Assembly (NCBI GenBank): GCA_054601695.1
Contig: BAAHQB010000354.1
Location: forward strand, 1 to 64,000
Length of the DNA stretch: 64,000 bases
Direction: 5' to 3'
Source of the DNA: Amorphochlora amoebiformis
Lineage: Eukaryota; Cercozoa; Chlorarachniophyceae
Position numbers and translations under genes: made by a program. Below the pieces are notes generated by a model that was not told the DNA's origin, did not search any database, and saw only the letters and a list, made by a program, of their open reading frames with translations. How positions within the stretch are numbered: the stretch's first letter is position 1; each line of letters starts with the position of its first letter. Below are positions 1-16,441 of the stretch, piece by piece.

Positions 1-430
<430 letters not shown>

Positions 431-617
431 AAATAAATGTTTCTCTCGCCCTCACCCCTCTCTCATCTCTCCCTCACTCTCTCCCCCCCCCCCCTGAATT
501 CCTCTTATCATTTCTACCCCTCCCCACCCCCCCCTGACTTCGAAAAATTTACCTCTGAAGCCTTTCGTCTTCTCTTGAGCATTTGCTCAGATATCTTCCC
601 GTAATATACTCATATAT

Positions 618-1179
618 CTATTTTAAAATATGCTTTAATACTGGATACGTGTCCGTAATACTTCTGCCCTCTAATACTTTATATCTTGTATATATACAAG
701 ATATCTGAACCAATATGTGAAAACCGAAAAAATATGGGGCTTCGTCACACTTTCGATGCCCCTGCTGAGGGCTGCTCCCCCTCCCTTTTGAGTCCAAGAT
801 TGAAAATTTGTAGATATTGGATATTATCACCATCAGAAGTGTCCGGAGAAACTTCAAGTATGCAATATTTCAATTTGGCATGCAATTTTTCGCTTCGTGT
901 ACGTGTGTTGAGCAATATATTCCTGTCTCTGGTCAAGTCCACCAGACCGGAAGAATCTGGCTCTGAAAGCGAACAAAGATTGATGCGACCCTATCGAAAA
1001 CTCGTCGGAAGTGGACAGATGAGCGATGTATGTGTGAACTTCAATTGTGGATAATTGGACTTCTCAGCTGGTATGACTAAAAGTTTCAAGTCCTCAGGCA
1101 ATCCGTGTTCAGACATATCATGTATACAACTGTATGCACCATAAGTGTAGATTGTCGATAATAGCGAGCATGTTATCAT
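618..1179 (-). CDS. possible minus-strand coding fragments, unrecognised
   Basis: This island is less AT-rich than its surroundings and has two open stretches on the minus strand. One (about 1130 down to 1005) reads like normal protein (SEHGLPEDLKLLVIPAEKS). The other (about 965 down to 745) contains DSSGLVDLTRDRN and KLHAKLKYCILEVSPD. A 39-nt interval bounded by GTTTTC and TTTCAG would join them in frame, but its donor is weak, so a decayed gene is equally possible. There is no recognisable domain. The rest of 430-2280 is moderately AT-rich, with a C-rich tract at about 481-494 and no supportable gene. Confidence 0.2.
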
Positions 1180-2269
1180 AGCAAGAAATCAAGGGCTGGT
1201 CCACCCGAGTCGGACGTTATTATTGTAGTAAATACATGTATGTACGTAAATTTTAAGATACAACAATGATTGATAGTATCTGCTGTATTGAAATCTAGGA
1301 AATGATCATGGGATGAGTGTAGTCATCAGCTGGACTGGTTTCAACGGTACTAATACTGGTTGTAGTGTAGATACTAGCAAATACTATTTGAAATTGAGAA
1401 AGTTTGATCTTATATATGATATATCCATGCAGTATATAAGCACATAATATTTAGAGTATTAGGATTAGCTACCTAGGCTACAATACTATGATTTCACGAT
1501 ATTCTCTAGAATATTCTCCAGATCTATCTGGTAGATTCATAATTAATGGTTGATATATTATTGTGATCCAAATTCTATAGAGGTTTCACTTCATTAGTCT
1601 ATTGTACCATCACTGTGAGTTCACTATATACAATGTTCTTGTCTACTAGTTGTTAATTTTATTAATTACGATTACAATTTACAATATTACTGAGGAAAGT
1701 TACAAAATGGGTTACGGTACTTTTCATAAATTTCATAAAGTTTAAATCGCGCATCGTGGAATGTCTAGCGGCATCAGCATTACCATATATACATACATAA
1801 CATTCACTGTTTGAAATCATTAGTTTCCAATCATCTAGACCACGAGGCTTGCTCACCAGTGCTAGCGTTGCTAATGCTTGTCCAAATCTACAAAATTCTG
1901 TACGCTCAAACTATTTCTAGAGATCTGACTGGTCTAGCTCTAGTAGCTAGACGCGAAAAATTGCCTTTTTTCTTTTTTAAATCGGAGTTTGAATTACCTA
2001 TAATTACGTAAACTGGTGTACCTTGCAAATGAGAACTTAAGCGTCCTCTGGCGAGATCAGGGCGATGAGAACCATTGTGTTAATCACTTTAAAATTAGCG
2101 AAGTTACTCGAGCTGTGGATCCATTTACAGGTCTTCTATTCGTTTGTACTGCGAATTTATGAGTTATTACAAAGTTTATTAATTCTTCGCTTAAGTTATA
2201 TATGTTATGGGATCACGTGTACACTGTGCAACTGGAGTGTAGCAAGAATATCATGCGGTATTGTGCTAT

Positions 2270-2275
2270 TGCTGC

Positions 2276-2346
<71 letters not shown>

Positions 2347-2355
2347 ATATATATG

Positions 2356-2391
<36 letters not shown>

Positions 2392-2421
2392 GTATATAGA
2401 TATAGATACACGTAAATATAC

Positions 2422-2453
<32 letters not shown>

Positions 2454-2487
2454 GTGTGTATATATATGTATATATGTATGTGTAAAT

Positions 2488-2521
<34 letters not shown>

Positions 2522-2524
2522 ATC

Positions 2525-2566
<42 letters not shown>

Positions 2567-2690
2567 GTATGTTTGTACATATATACACATTTGATATTTA
2601 TAAATGCATAAATACATTTCCATATACTGTGGTATATATATATATATGTATAATATATACATTCATAGTTTTTAACATATGATACATACA
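2270..2690. repeat. (TA)n microsatellite
   Basis: Long alternating TA tract with CATA/GTAT variants and no coding island. Confidence 0.9.
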
Positions 2691-2930
2691 TCCATTGGTA
2701 TCAATCAACCCATAAGAATATTAAAAAATACAAATTCATACATATTTTATATTGATATTCTAAATATGTACACACAGTTACAATGTTCAAGAATCGTCCT
2801 ATTTTCACATGCGCACAACTACATACATACAACACAAATGAATGCATAAATGCATGTGGAACCAAGTTTACACACACATACATATGTAATAACAGACATC
2901 TATATCTATAAAAACATATATACAAACCTC

Positions 2931-5384
<2,454 letters not shown>

Positions 5385-5444
5385 CTACATGAATATCCAA
5401 ATATGTATATATCTAATACGAAGATACACATGTAAGTATTCATA

Positions 5445-5693
5445 AATATATATATTATCATGGATATATATATACATATGTATGTATATGTATCCCATAT
5501 AATATTTGAATTTAAATTTACATATATATATATATATATACGTATGTATATATATGTATACATATATATATACACATATATATATATATATTATATGCAT
5601 ATATATATATATATATATACATTTATGAATTTATGTGTACATATGCTTACGTGTTATATGCGTGTATGTATGTTTAATACGTTTACACATGTG

Positions 5694-5733
<40 letters not shown>

Positions 5734-5761
5734 AATTTATGATATATATATATATATATAC

Positions 5762-5794
<33 letters not shown>

Positions 5795-5840
5795 ATATAT
5801 CCATATATATTCTTAAAGGGATACGATTTACACCAAAAAG

Positions 5841-5877
<37 letters not shown>

Positions 5878-5965
5878 TATATATATGTACTAAAATAAAT
5901 ATTTCTACGTTCATGCTAATACAAGGGTATGTGCATGTACAGTCTATACATATATATTACACACA

Positions 5966-5996
<31 letters not shown>

Positions 5997-6253
5997 ATTA
6001 ATTTATATATTTATTATATGCAGGTATAAAAATTTACGTATGTACATACTTAAATGCAAAAAAAGTAATATTTACATACATGCACATGCACACGTACTAC
6101 ATAAAAAAGCTTTTACAAACATTTACGTAAATAAAGAATATCGTTTCTTTACAATAAGATACACATAATACCTATATATTTATATATATATATATAATAC
6201 TAGTATATATACATGTATATATATATACATATATTATATAATATATTTATATA

Positions 6254-6298
<45 letters not shown>

Positions 6299-6377
6299 AT
6301 GTGTATATTATATATGCGGGCTTCTAAACGCAATGTCATGACGTCTACACCTACGGATACGCACAACCAGTACAAAC
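5445..6377. repeat. TA-rich stretch without gene
   Basis: TA microsatellites with moderately complex AT-rich islands (about 5820, 5890-5960, 6020-6180). No exon with credible splice sites was found. Confidence 0.6.
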
Positions 6378-6555
6378 CCTTCATACTCGCTTAATCTCCA
6401 GGAATCTCCAGGAATCTCCAGGGACCTCCAGGAATCTCCAGTAATATTCCAGGAACCTCCAAAAATCTCCAGGAATCTCCAGGAACCTCCAGAAATCTCC
6501 AGTAGTGTAGAGCTCTCACTAGCTTTATTACAAATATAGAAGCCCTTGAACGAAC
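6378..6555 (-). CDS. candidate exon encoding a decapeptide-like GDSWR/LEI repeat
   Basis: On the minus strand a 178-nt open block follows an acceptor (GGTAG at 6556-6560) and ends at a GTTTGT donor (6377). The DNA is a minisatellite of 10-bp units (AATCTCCAGG on the plus strand, about 6392-6505). It translates as repeats of the type LEISGGSWRF, LEIFGGSWNI and TGDSWRSLEI. The frame stays open through every repeat, so it may be coding, but the function is unknown. It could instead be a non-coding minisatellite open by chance, and phase with neighbouring exons is not established. Confidence 0.3.
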
Positions 6556-6845
6556 CTACCACTCCAGTAAATAACACCACAATCTAGAATTAGCGTCTGT
6601 ATATGTATACGTATAGCTTAAGCAGCACCGGGTTTTTTCATTTTTTCGCGGGTCGAAATTCATCGTGTAACAACGTTACACAGCCACGCGGGTTCTTAGG
6701 GTTGGTAGAAGTCTTATCTTTAATATGACGCATATCTAGGGTCAAACACTAAATCTTTACATGTTCACAAATCCACATATTTCTATGTATACATATGTGT
6801 ATACATATATATATATATATACACACATATATAACATATACTATT

Positions 6846-6946
<101 letters not shown>

Positions 6947-7002
6947 ATATATATATATTTTATACATACTCTCCTCATTACACACACCATTCTAAGTCTC
7001 AC

Positions 7003-7086
7003 CAGTTGCGAAATACTCCGAACGATATTCTCCAGCCGAATCAAGCTCGCTATGTCACCCTTCGTCTCTGGAATGGTAACGTACAT
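7003..7086 (-). CDS. candidate first exon, minus strand, unrecognised
   Basis: An ATG at 7086 (context GCTGAAATGT) opens 28 codons ([11 protein letters not shown], then [13 protein letters not shown]) ending at a consensus GTGAGA donor. The island 6960-7120 is clearly less AT-rich than its TA flanks. A possible continuation follows an acceptor (CCCTAG) near 6737 and reaches a stop near 6680. No domain is recognised. An upstream minus-strand open island at 7387-7312 ([13 protein letters not shown]) also ends at a GTATAT-like site but is not in a matching phase. Confidence 0.3.
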
Positions 7087-7139
7087 TTCAGCGTTTCAGC
7101 CGTTAGCATAATATTTATGTTCTCTAATTTGCTTATCTA

Positions 7140-7158
7140 TGAGAGATATATGCTTATT

Positions 7159-7203
<45 letters not shown>

Positions 7204-7208
7204 ATATG

Positions 7209-7258
<50 letters not shown>

Positions 7259-7396
7259 CATATATATATATATATATATATATTGATATATATATATATA
7301 CATGGTTTTATGAGCCTCGGAGAATAAAGAGATAGAAGTACCGTATATCATAAATTTGGACATTAAAAAAAAAATCGAAATCATCATTAGCGAAAA

Positions 7397-7480
<84 letters not shown>

Positions 7481-7488
7481 TTATACAT

Positions 7489-7523
<35 letters not shown>

Positions 7524-7538
7524 GCATTTGTATAATAG

Positions 7539-7581
<43 letters not shown>

Positions 7582-7657
7582 CATTCTCATATATTTACAT
7601 ATGTATATGTATACACCTTATATGTATGTGACCATATTTATAAATATAAATATGCAT

Positions 7658-7688
<31 letters not shown>

Positions 7689-7703
7689 CATTTATACATA
7701 TAT

Positions 7704-7735
<32 letters not shown>

Positions 7736-7751
7736 CGTTTATATATATACA

Positions 7752-7840
<89 letters not shown>

Positions 7841-7867
7841 GATATATATACACACACACACATATAT

Positions 7868-7898
<31 letters not shown>

Positions 7899-7960
7899 AA
7901 TACGTATCTGTATATACATATATATATAGACACATATACACATTATCTTCCATACCCTCT
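7140..7960. repeat. (TA)n microsatellite block
   Basis: Long TA tracts with TATACAC/TATGTG variants, interrupted only by the small island at 7305-7400. No gene is supported. Confidence 0.85.
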
Positions 7961-7962
7961 AA

Positions 7963-9160
7963 TCAAAAACAAAACATGTACATAATAAATTCACCATTCG
8001 TCTCCATAGCGGCACTCCCTTTTCTCTCCTCCGCCGCAGAGCTTATCTCCGCCTCCTGAGCATTTCTCTCTTTCTCCTCCTCACCCTGTTGAATGCGTGT
8101 TCGATAGTTGGATATCTCCGTATACAACGTGGGTCTATCTGAGTTGGTTCTCGGAAGATGCCTTGAGTTTCGTGGTTCGTTAGCAGGGGTGCGGACACCA
8201 TGGTCGACTCGAAGGGATGTGTTGGACACCGTGAAGGAAAGATTAGAGGTCGGTTCGATGGCTGGGCTTAGGAGATTTGTTAGGGCGTTGGCGGTATAAA
8301 GGAGAACCTGGATCGTTGATAATACTTCACTCATTTAAAAAAAAAAAAAAAGGGTTTTATATTGACAAATGTTAGTATGTATATGTACATACATCACACG
8401 AGTACGAATCACATCACATACATCTTTTATTCTCGAAACATACATGAATATGGATGTCGATCGTCGGAAGGGATGTACACAGTCCCTTCATCTCCACGCT
8501 TGGCTCGGCCAAGGACGTAATGCGACTGTGGATGACTCCAACTTGCACTAATAATTGAAAAAGATTCCTCTGCAGAGAGATGAGACGGTTCACAGTTCCC
8601 GCGGAACTCGTTTCCATGTCCGCGAAAACAGCAGCCTGCCGAATCAACATTCCGGCGTCAACAATAAGTTCTCCAGCATCCCTTGAAAAGCGGACTTGGA
8701 TGACTTCGGCTATGCTGATATACTCGGCGCAATATTGCTCAAAGAGAGTGCTGAATCGGTCTAGACGTGAAGTGATTTCCTTGCATTCCAACTGGTTGCG
8801 GAAACTTACGACGCTTCGAATCGCCGCCCGAGTCCGGGTTATCGTTTCCACCATGTGGGAATGGATCTTGGCGTCTAGAATCGCCTTCCGGTCTGTCTTT
8901 GAATCTTCCGTCGCCGTTTTGCTTGCGCGTTCCCCTCCGTTGAGTTCCTCAGTCTCTATCTTGAATTCAACTGGGTCGCTAATCTCTGTTTCCAGGCCAG
9001 TGTTTGCTGTTGTTGTTGTCAAAGTTCGTTTGGTATCCTCGCCCCCCCCCACACCGCCCCCGGGGCTTCTATTGTCCCCGCCGTTCCGGACTGCCCCATC
9101 GCCACCTTCTGCACCCTGCTCGGTGCGCTGCTCGTTGTCATCTAGTCCCTTGCGATCCAT
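7963..9160 (-). CDS. two-exon helical protein of unknown function (about 353 aa)
   Basis: The first ATG after an in-frame stop is at 9160 ([16 protein letters not shown]). Exon 1 runs 9160 to 8444 and ends at a GTATGT donor. The 136-bp intron (8443-8308) contains a perfect TACTAAC branch site and a long pyrimidine run. The GATCCAG acceptor is the only nearby one that keeps the frame. Exon 2 runs 8307 to 7963, ending MYMFCF and stop. The N-terminal third is Gly/Glu/Asn-rich and probably disordered. The middle (about residues 95-235) is rich in predicted helix ([33 protein letters not shown]). The C-terminal part has an acidic/Lys helix ([15 protein letters not shown]). No family is recognised. 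It diverges from the gene at 10056. Confidence 0.6.
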
Positions 9161-10055
9161 CTTCGCGCGCACCACAGGCGAGGCGCTTCTTGGAGTGGCG
9201 GCCAACGACCGGTTGTTTTACATGATTCGAAGTGCTCTTATCTAATTTTCAGGTTTTTACTCAATTTACCTTAGATTCACGTTCGCTCCCGTGACGGTTT
9301 TGTAAGATTCTTAGGCGAAATCACCTACGTTTTATATTTTTTAAATTATTCATCCGTGTGGAAACCTCTAAGAAGAAAAGGAAAAAAAATTACAACACGA
9401 TACTTACGAAAGTTCTCGAAAATCCAGTGGTAACAGGGGCCAGAGGCGACTTCCGAAAAAATAATTTAGCTTTTCCGAAGTTTTCAGTAAACTTTTCACA
9501 ATTTTCCAAGAGAAAAATTCGGCTAGCTGGAATGGACTTCAAAACTCAAAATTCAAACTAATCTTGGAAATCATTGAAAGAATTTCGGAAAATCAACCCA
9601 AATCTGGCAAAAATCCCCGGTAGTGTCGATGGTATTGAGCAAGATAGCGCGCTAAAAGCATAATTTAAGATGCACCAAGCAATACAGTAACTGACAGCTG
9701 CTCTCTTTCACATTAGAGCATTTGCTCATTTGTTGACCTCTAAGACGTCCAGTGCCAAACTGTCGCTGCCAGTGGCAACCCGGTGGGATTTTTGGTTCGA
9801 AAAGATATTTACTTTTTATTAAAGTCCTCCCAAACAGACGAAATCAGCTAAAACTTTTCAACCTAAAGAACGAAATTACCTAATAACATTGTAACGTTAT
9901 GCATTACCCATGAGACATGACGTTACGTCACATTCATAGCCGATAAATTAAAGGAAAGGGGTACCGTAATATTATAATTATAATGGTCCGTATGTTTCAG
10001 CCGTTTATGGCTGGTATTACCCTTCCCAGGAAGATTCTTCAATATATGGCGGAAA
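9161..10055. other. intergenic region between two divergent genes
   Basis: About 0.9 kb of normal-complexity sequence separates two divergent starts (9160 minus, 10056 plus), so promoters for both should lie here. No open frame or repeat of note was found. I see no clear motif that I would call a promoter. Confidence 0.5.
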
Positions 10056-10819
10056 ATGGGCGCGTCCATGTCGTCGCCGGATGTCTCCCCTGAGACTCTC
10101 AAAACGAATCACCAACCACCTCCAGGTGAATTTGTAGACGTAGCATTAAGCAGGTTTAAAATCGCATGGAGGGCTGCGAAAGACTCGGAACAAAAACAGA
10201 TGGAAATTCTTAAGTCCGACAGGGTTGATAAGCACTATTTGCCATTTACGTTCGCTTGCCGCAAGCGTTTGAATGAAGTGTCAATATCCGTAAGTGACCA
10301 AGCAATTCACTTGAAACTTCTTTCCCGGCTTCTGGAGAAAGACCTCAAGCCGCCGGAAGGCAAATACCCTGGGCCTTCTCCCGAGGAAGTGCTTGCAAAC
10401 TTGATGCGATTAAAGCTGGTTCTCGTTGAGATCAGAAAAAGCGCGGAAGATATGATAACCAGTCTTCGAGATGCGAAAGACCATGCTAGCCTTGAAAACA
10501 AAACACAGAACACCCTCGAGGGGTTGGTCGGAAGGATAGCTTCGGTGCCCGGTGGCGCATTGGCGCATATGTTCGGGCGACAAGGCGCTGAAGATAAGAC
10601 TGAAGAGGCCCTTTCGCTAAGGTAGTCACTTTGATGAATGTTCTCTCCAAGCTGCGAATGTAATTCGTTTACACAGAGTTGTGTGGTTCAGCTGAAGATG
10701 TAACTGTGTTACTCAGTTTTGTGTCTGCGTCGGAGATGTGTAACGTTGTTGACGAGCTTCGTAACCTTCTTCAGCTGCTTATGTCGAAACCTGAGGATTC
10801 AGTCCACAAAGGCACACCG
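10056..10819 (+). CDS. spliced gene for a helical protein of unknown function (partial, at least 223 aa)
   Basis: The ATG at 10056 has a good context (GAAAATGG). Exon 1 (10056-10621) encodes 188 residues rich in charged helices (RLNEVSISVSDQAIHLKLL, VLANLMRLKLVLVEIRKS). It can be read to a stop at 10625, but a donor overlaps that end (CTAAG/GTAGTC). Splicing a 95-bp intron to the ACTCAG acceptor gives exon 2 (10717-10819) with 34 more open codons (MCNVVDELRNLLQLLMS, then HKGTP). It ends at a GTATGT donor in phase 0. A third exon may begin at 11244. No domain is recognised. The simple alternative is an unspliced 189-aa protein. Confidence 0.5.
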
Positions 10820-11030
10820 GTATGTGTGAGATTATATGCATTGCATGAATGTAAGTAATATGTATATATAATATATATATAGATATATAGATATATATAT
10901 ATATATATTATACATATATATATGTGTGTGTGTGAAATGTATGTCTAAATGTGTATGTAATGAGTATGCATTAATATGTATGTATATATCTATATTTTTA
11001 TATATATGTGTGTGTATATATGTACACACA

Positions 11031-11078
<48 letters not shown>

Positions 11079-11243
11079 ATGTGTGTATGTGTATACATGT
11101 ATATTATTATTATTTATAATGTGTATATATATATGTATATGTGTATGTACATATGTATGTGTATATTATGTATATATATATATGTGTATATATGTATGTG
11201 TATATCCCATTTATATCCCACACACATATGCACAGATGTGTAG

Positions 11244-11295
11244 CAAAAGTACACCGTAGATGGACATGCTCATGAATATTATCACCTCCTTTCTC

Positions 11296-11303
<8 letters not shown>
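11244..11303 (+). CDS. candidate downstream exon ([13 protein letters not shown])
   Basis: An acceptor (GATGTGTAG) is followed in phase 0 by [19 protein letters not shown], which reads like real protein. The phase fits the donor at 10819. No clean donor follows before the TA tract. The same sequence occurs inverted near 28.3 kb, so this may be a mobile or duplicated exon and not part of the 10056 gene. Confidence 0.3.
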
Positions 11304-11340
<37 letters not shown>

Positions 11341-11507
11341 ATGTGTGTGTGTGTATGTGTATAATATTCGCTATATCATTTACATTTTCTCTTTTACATG
11401 CGGCGAATGACGTAAGATTTAGTACAATATGCATGCATTTACAGGCATATTTTCTTGCTTCTGCTACTACATTATCTTCATATATTACACATATACATAT
11501 ATATATA

Positions 11508-11603
<96 letters not shown>

Positions 11604-12089
11604 GCATGTTCAACATAATATGAAAATCCATGTGTATTTATAGTAATACCCCATATTTTTAACTCTAGTACTAGTGACAGAAAACTCCGTGTAATGGTTT
11701 TGGGACATATTACCCAAAAAGCCTCTAGTTTGAAGTGTGTTGTGTTCTGCAAAATAACCAAGACATTCGATGTAATTTACACATATATATATCAGTCTGA
11801 CTGGCGACGTGCGTTGGACACTATGTCATCGACTATAATTCTGCAGACGTGACTCAGTCTAGTGTCACACTATTGATTCCGATGACCCATGACCGATTCT
11901 ACAATTCAAATAATACAAGACATGTTCATATTATTGCGTCTAGCATCTCTTCATCATCTTTATATCAGTTCGTTGATATTAATCTGACTTTCACTGATCT
12001 CGAGTGCATATTAACTGGATTAATTCTAGTAATTAAACGTCTATGGTGTCAAGAATGGAATATTATTATGAAGATATGTGTATATCTAG

Positions 12090-12122
<33 letters not shown>

Positions 12123-12146
12123 CTAGTATCTAGAGTATGTGAACAA

Positions 12147-12185
<39 letters not shown>

Positions 12186-12359
12186 TAGATTTTACCTAGT
12201 TTACGGAGTCTAGGGAGTTCGAATAATTTTAACACGGTACCGGCATACATGCACTAGATACACTAGATACACTAGATACAGTCTAGACAGTATGAAACTT
12301 ACACCGTAACTATAAGCCTGAATCTATCAGCCCCGGGCGCGTATGGGTAGTCGATCGCG
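11304..12359. other. gene-poor stretch between gene 10056 and the transposons
   Basis: TA microsatellites at 11310-11345, 11485-11605 and 12095-12185 with unique AT-rich sequence between. A possible small intron (GTAAGA at about 11412 to TTTACAG at about 11444) is flanked by open sequence (FSLLHAAND / [12 protein letters not shown]) but could not be tied to a gene. A short CACTAGATA tandem lies at 12251-12281. Confidence 0.4.
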
Positions 12360-12769
12360 CACGAGTGAAATTTCATGACTCCAAGCACCGTAGCTATATA
12401 GGTGAATAATGACGTGACAGGCGCACCGGTGCTACAAAGTTAACAATATATTGATAAGATACATTCTAGCATTCACTAAAGACTCTCTCAAAGTTTGATG
12501 AACTATTTTCAAAAATTGACTAATTCAGCCCCTGATGATAGTCAAAATTTTTACGAATTTACAATTTCCTCTCGGGGTTTTACATCCGAAGTTCCGTCAC
12601 GTAAAACTCGAGCTACCACGGCTGTGCGGCCTTTTTAACGAGATCTGGGGATTCTCCTGTAGTATGTGTACAGCCAAATCGAACAATTTTTTGTAGTACT
12701 CCAAAATTACGTTCTGTACTCGCATTACACACCAAAAAAAGACCATAATGTACGTACCTTGTACCAGCC

Positions 12770-13572
12770 TTACATGAGCTTTTGGTTATAGCTGAGGACT
12801 AGCGTCCCATCAGGAGTCTTAGCATTAGCAACGAAGATGCATTTCATGTTCTCAGAGGACTTGGAGTAGCGAATATTGAAGGGATATTCCGCGCTGGTTC
12901 GGACGGTTGTGATGACGTTGCCCCAAGTGGCTTGTAGGTACTCTCCACGCACCACCCTCTCTATGTTTGCTCTTGAGTGTATCTGGTATACGTCATAATC
13001 ATCAAGGCGTATCTGACGACCAGCCAGTTCCCCAGAATAGTGCGTATAACCGAGTTATACAGGGGAAGAGGTACAAACAGGTTCGGGGTTTGGTCCGCCT
13101 TTGTGGGGTCATTGAAGTTCTTCAAGGCTCCATGAACGCTCCTACCGAGCCGATCAAAGATGGACAACACGCTGTTAGCAATCATTTTGTTTGCTTCCTT
13201 GATTTCAGAGGTGTGGCGTGCCATGAAGTCCTTTTCGCTGAAATGCATACATTATAAGTTAGTTCTCGAATATTTAAAGACATCTAACAACAATATTTTC
13301 TCACGATTATGTATATGTTGATACCTTTCTATTTGATTCTTTGCATCCGCTGGTGATTGATCTGGGCGCACAGAAATAGGGGGACTCGAAATTTGATTTT
13401 CCTTGTTTTCTCTCCCTAAGCCGGGGAAGTAGGGATTTTCGTTCTGTTCGTCGCCAGACTCTTCGATGAAATCATCTGGAAGCTCGTCAACTATATAATT
13501 TCTCAAGCAAGCTGCTTTCCGCTTCGGTCTTCGCGATTTTGTCGCATTCCGTCAGGCGGGGGTCGAAGCCAT
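12770..13572 (-). pseudogene. transposon companion gene, copy 1 (broken)
   Basis: Same two-exon structure as copy 2: exon 13572-13325, an 87-bp intron 13324-13238, exon 13237-12770. Two lesions are visible. Codon 7 is TGA where copy 2 has TCA. One C is missing from the C-run near 13033 (four Cs against five), which shifts the frame within exon 2. The sequence is otherwise very close to copy 2. Confidence 0.8.
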
Positions 13573-13668
13573 GAAAATATTTGTCAGGAGAGACAAGAAA
13601 AATAATTCTAAGGTGGAAATACCGTAATACGGCTGCCGACTTTTTTAAATCTTTACTTAATATTTCGC

Positions 13669-15067
13669 ATGCCAACCCGACGCAAAGCATCGTTAGCCAC
13701 AAGGGCCAAGAGGCGCAGAAAGGCCCGGAAAACTGCCTACACCGATTGTCTCCGGCCTCCCTCTCATGGCCAATGGGATCGGTATAATCGGAAGATGAGA
13801 TACCATGAACGAGAAGATGTGATATTGTCCAAGACCAGAAAAATGGTAGATTTTTTCCAATGTGTCAAATTTGGCGTTAACAGGATTTTGCAGGTAAGGG
13901 ATGGTGTTCCTGATCCGGCACTGGTCTTACAGTATGAGAAACTTGCACGCGAAGCAAGGATGCCGTGTGGAACATTTATTGAGGGTGGTAATCGCGTGCG
14001 AAAGCCCCCAACTCGGTTACAAGAGAAGGAAAACAATCTTCGGCTTGCAAACATGAGTCGCAGGTTCTCCAACAGTAAGAAAATGGCTCATGAAGTGTCC
14101 AAGCTGCGGTCATCACGTGAGGACTGGAAAAAGGAGGCATTAGCGCTCCGGGCGAAGATAGAGGACGTCGATCGGAAAGCCAGCACGCCAAATAGCACAC
14201 CATCCAGCTCACGGTCTACGAAGACTAGGTATCCGTCTGACTCGGCCGAAGCCCGGAGGAAGCGAAAGAGACTATCTAGGGCAATTGGGGCTAACAAATT
14301 GAAGCTCTCAGCCGAGGCAGAGGCGGAGATAAACTTGTGCACGAAATTCTTGTGCAAGATATCATACGAAGACTTGAGGGTTCTTCGACGGGGAGTAAAC
14401 AGATCTTTGGGGAAAAAAAAGGCTCGACGGATGGGCTTGGCAACCGAGGCCAACTTGAAGGGCGCTGTACGTATCGCAAAGGCTGAGGTGGTGCAACGAG
14501 GCTTGAAAATATTAGGCTCGCTGGAGGGCGTCGACGATACATCAGAGGGCCTCATTCGCGATCCCAGGCATGTCCTAGAGCAGATTCTGGATCTACACGT
14601 GTCGAATCTGAGTTGTAAGTATCTCAATAAAGATTGCCTACTGTTCGACTACAACGGAGACCTGAAGGAGATCAAGATAGGTGTTAGGGTAGGAACTGAC
14701 GGCTTCCCTTTAGTCTCCACACAGCCAAGCTTCACTCAAGCCAGCGTCAGCTTCTCCTGCTTCCAACACAACTCCATATTCTTCACACGGGTTCTCATGT
14801 ACTCTGCGCATCCAGAGAATCATCCAGCGACGATTAAGGGACTACACTACATCTTCGATTCATTCAACGAGATGCTTACCGACTCGGCTGCTAACAGGCT
14901 TACATGGAATGGTGTTAAGGTTACACTGGTGGGGGTAATGCCAACTGTTGACTGGGCGATGGCTTGTAAACTTATCAACTGCCATGGCGCATCATCATTG
15001 ATGGTGGGCTACATGCTCAAGATATCTCGGGACGATTGGGAAGAGAAACTCGCAGGTACTCTTATAT

Positions 15068-15112
<45 letters not shown>

Positions 15113-15139
15113 AATACATGTATAAACTATGTATACATA

Positions 15140-15192
<53 letters not shown>

Positions 15193-15882
15193 TATATGTA
15201 TATATATATACCACTGTATATATGCAAATATATATGTATGTGCATATATATATATATATATATATATGTACATATACATAGGCGCCTCGGATGAAGACAT
15301 CCAAAGACTCACGATTACACCAGAGATGCGTAAACAAATGGGGGAGGACATAAAGCAATATATGGACGACTGGGATACAAAGTGGCGAGCAGCAAACCCC
15401 CAAGCGCCTGCGAAGATCTTCGAGCAGCAACAAAGAGAAGAATTGAAAGCAAAATGCTTCATGACACGCAACCCACAGAAAGGCCTCCCATTTTCGTTGT
15501 GGCAGGACTTTATCCACTGTGTCCTACATGGCAAAATAAGAATCGCCTCAAGACAGGCCAAGTGCTTCGCGTTCCTAGATCCTGACATCTCTGCTTCTTT
15601 CGCCGCCTATGCAGAGCTCAAGACTCTCTCCCGCGATTTGCTCAAGATCACCGACAAGAAAGGTTCGTCAGTCAACTTAAATGGCCGTCAAGCATCGCTA
15701 TTCTTTCGCAAGATTCCAGAGATTATCAGTGCAAGAATGGAAGGCAAACGCAACGTCAAAGAACTGCTCTTCGATGTCCATTTGATGATCTGCTGCAGCA
15801 TCCGAGATATCATTGGCAGAGTGATGATAACGAGTGACTGGAAGTCCACAGGTATAAATATGTATATTATATGTTACATATG

Positions 15883-15939
<57 letters not shown>

Positions 15940-15973
15940 ATTGAAATACATGATACAAAAAAATATACACACT

Positions 15974-16048
<75 letters not shown>

Positions 16049-16231
16049 CATATGTTATGTATGTTTGTATATATATATATATGTACGCAGATGTTACAGC
16101 GATTGCCAGGATGGGAAGACGGTGCATGAATCTTGTTTTGGCAATTTTCGGCAAGAATCGAGTGCAGCCCTATGTGTATGCTATGCTAATTGAGCTACCT
16201 GTCCAGCTAAAGCTGTACCAATCACGGTGGG

Positions 16232-16270
<39 letters not shown>

Positions 16271-16340
16271 TATACATATGTATGTATGTGTACCGTGATA
16301 TATACATATACACATATACATATATATATATATATATTAT

Positions 16341-16377
<37 letters not shown>

Positions 16378-16392
16378 GTATTTGTGTGTATG

Positions 16393-16441
<49 letters not shown>

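Noticed and set aside
8414-9205. Start of the 8-9 kb gene at 9205
   Set aside because: That position is TTG. The first in-frame ATG after the upstream stop is at 9160.
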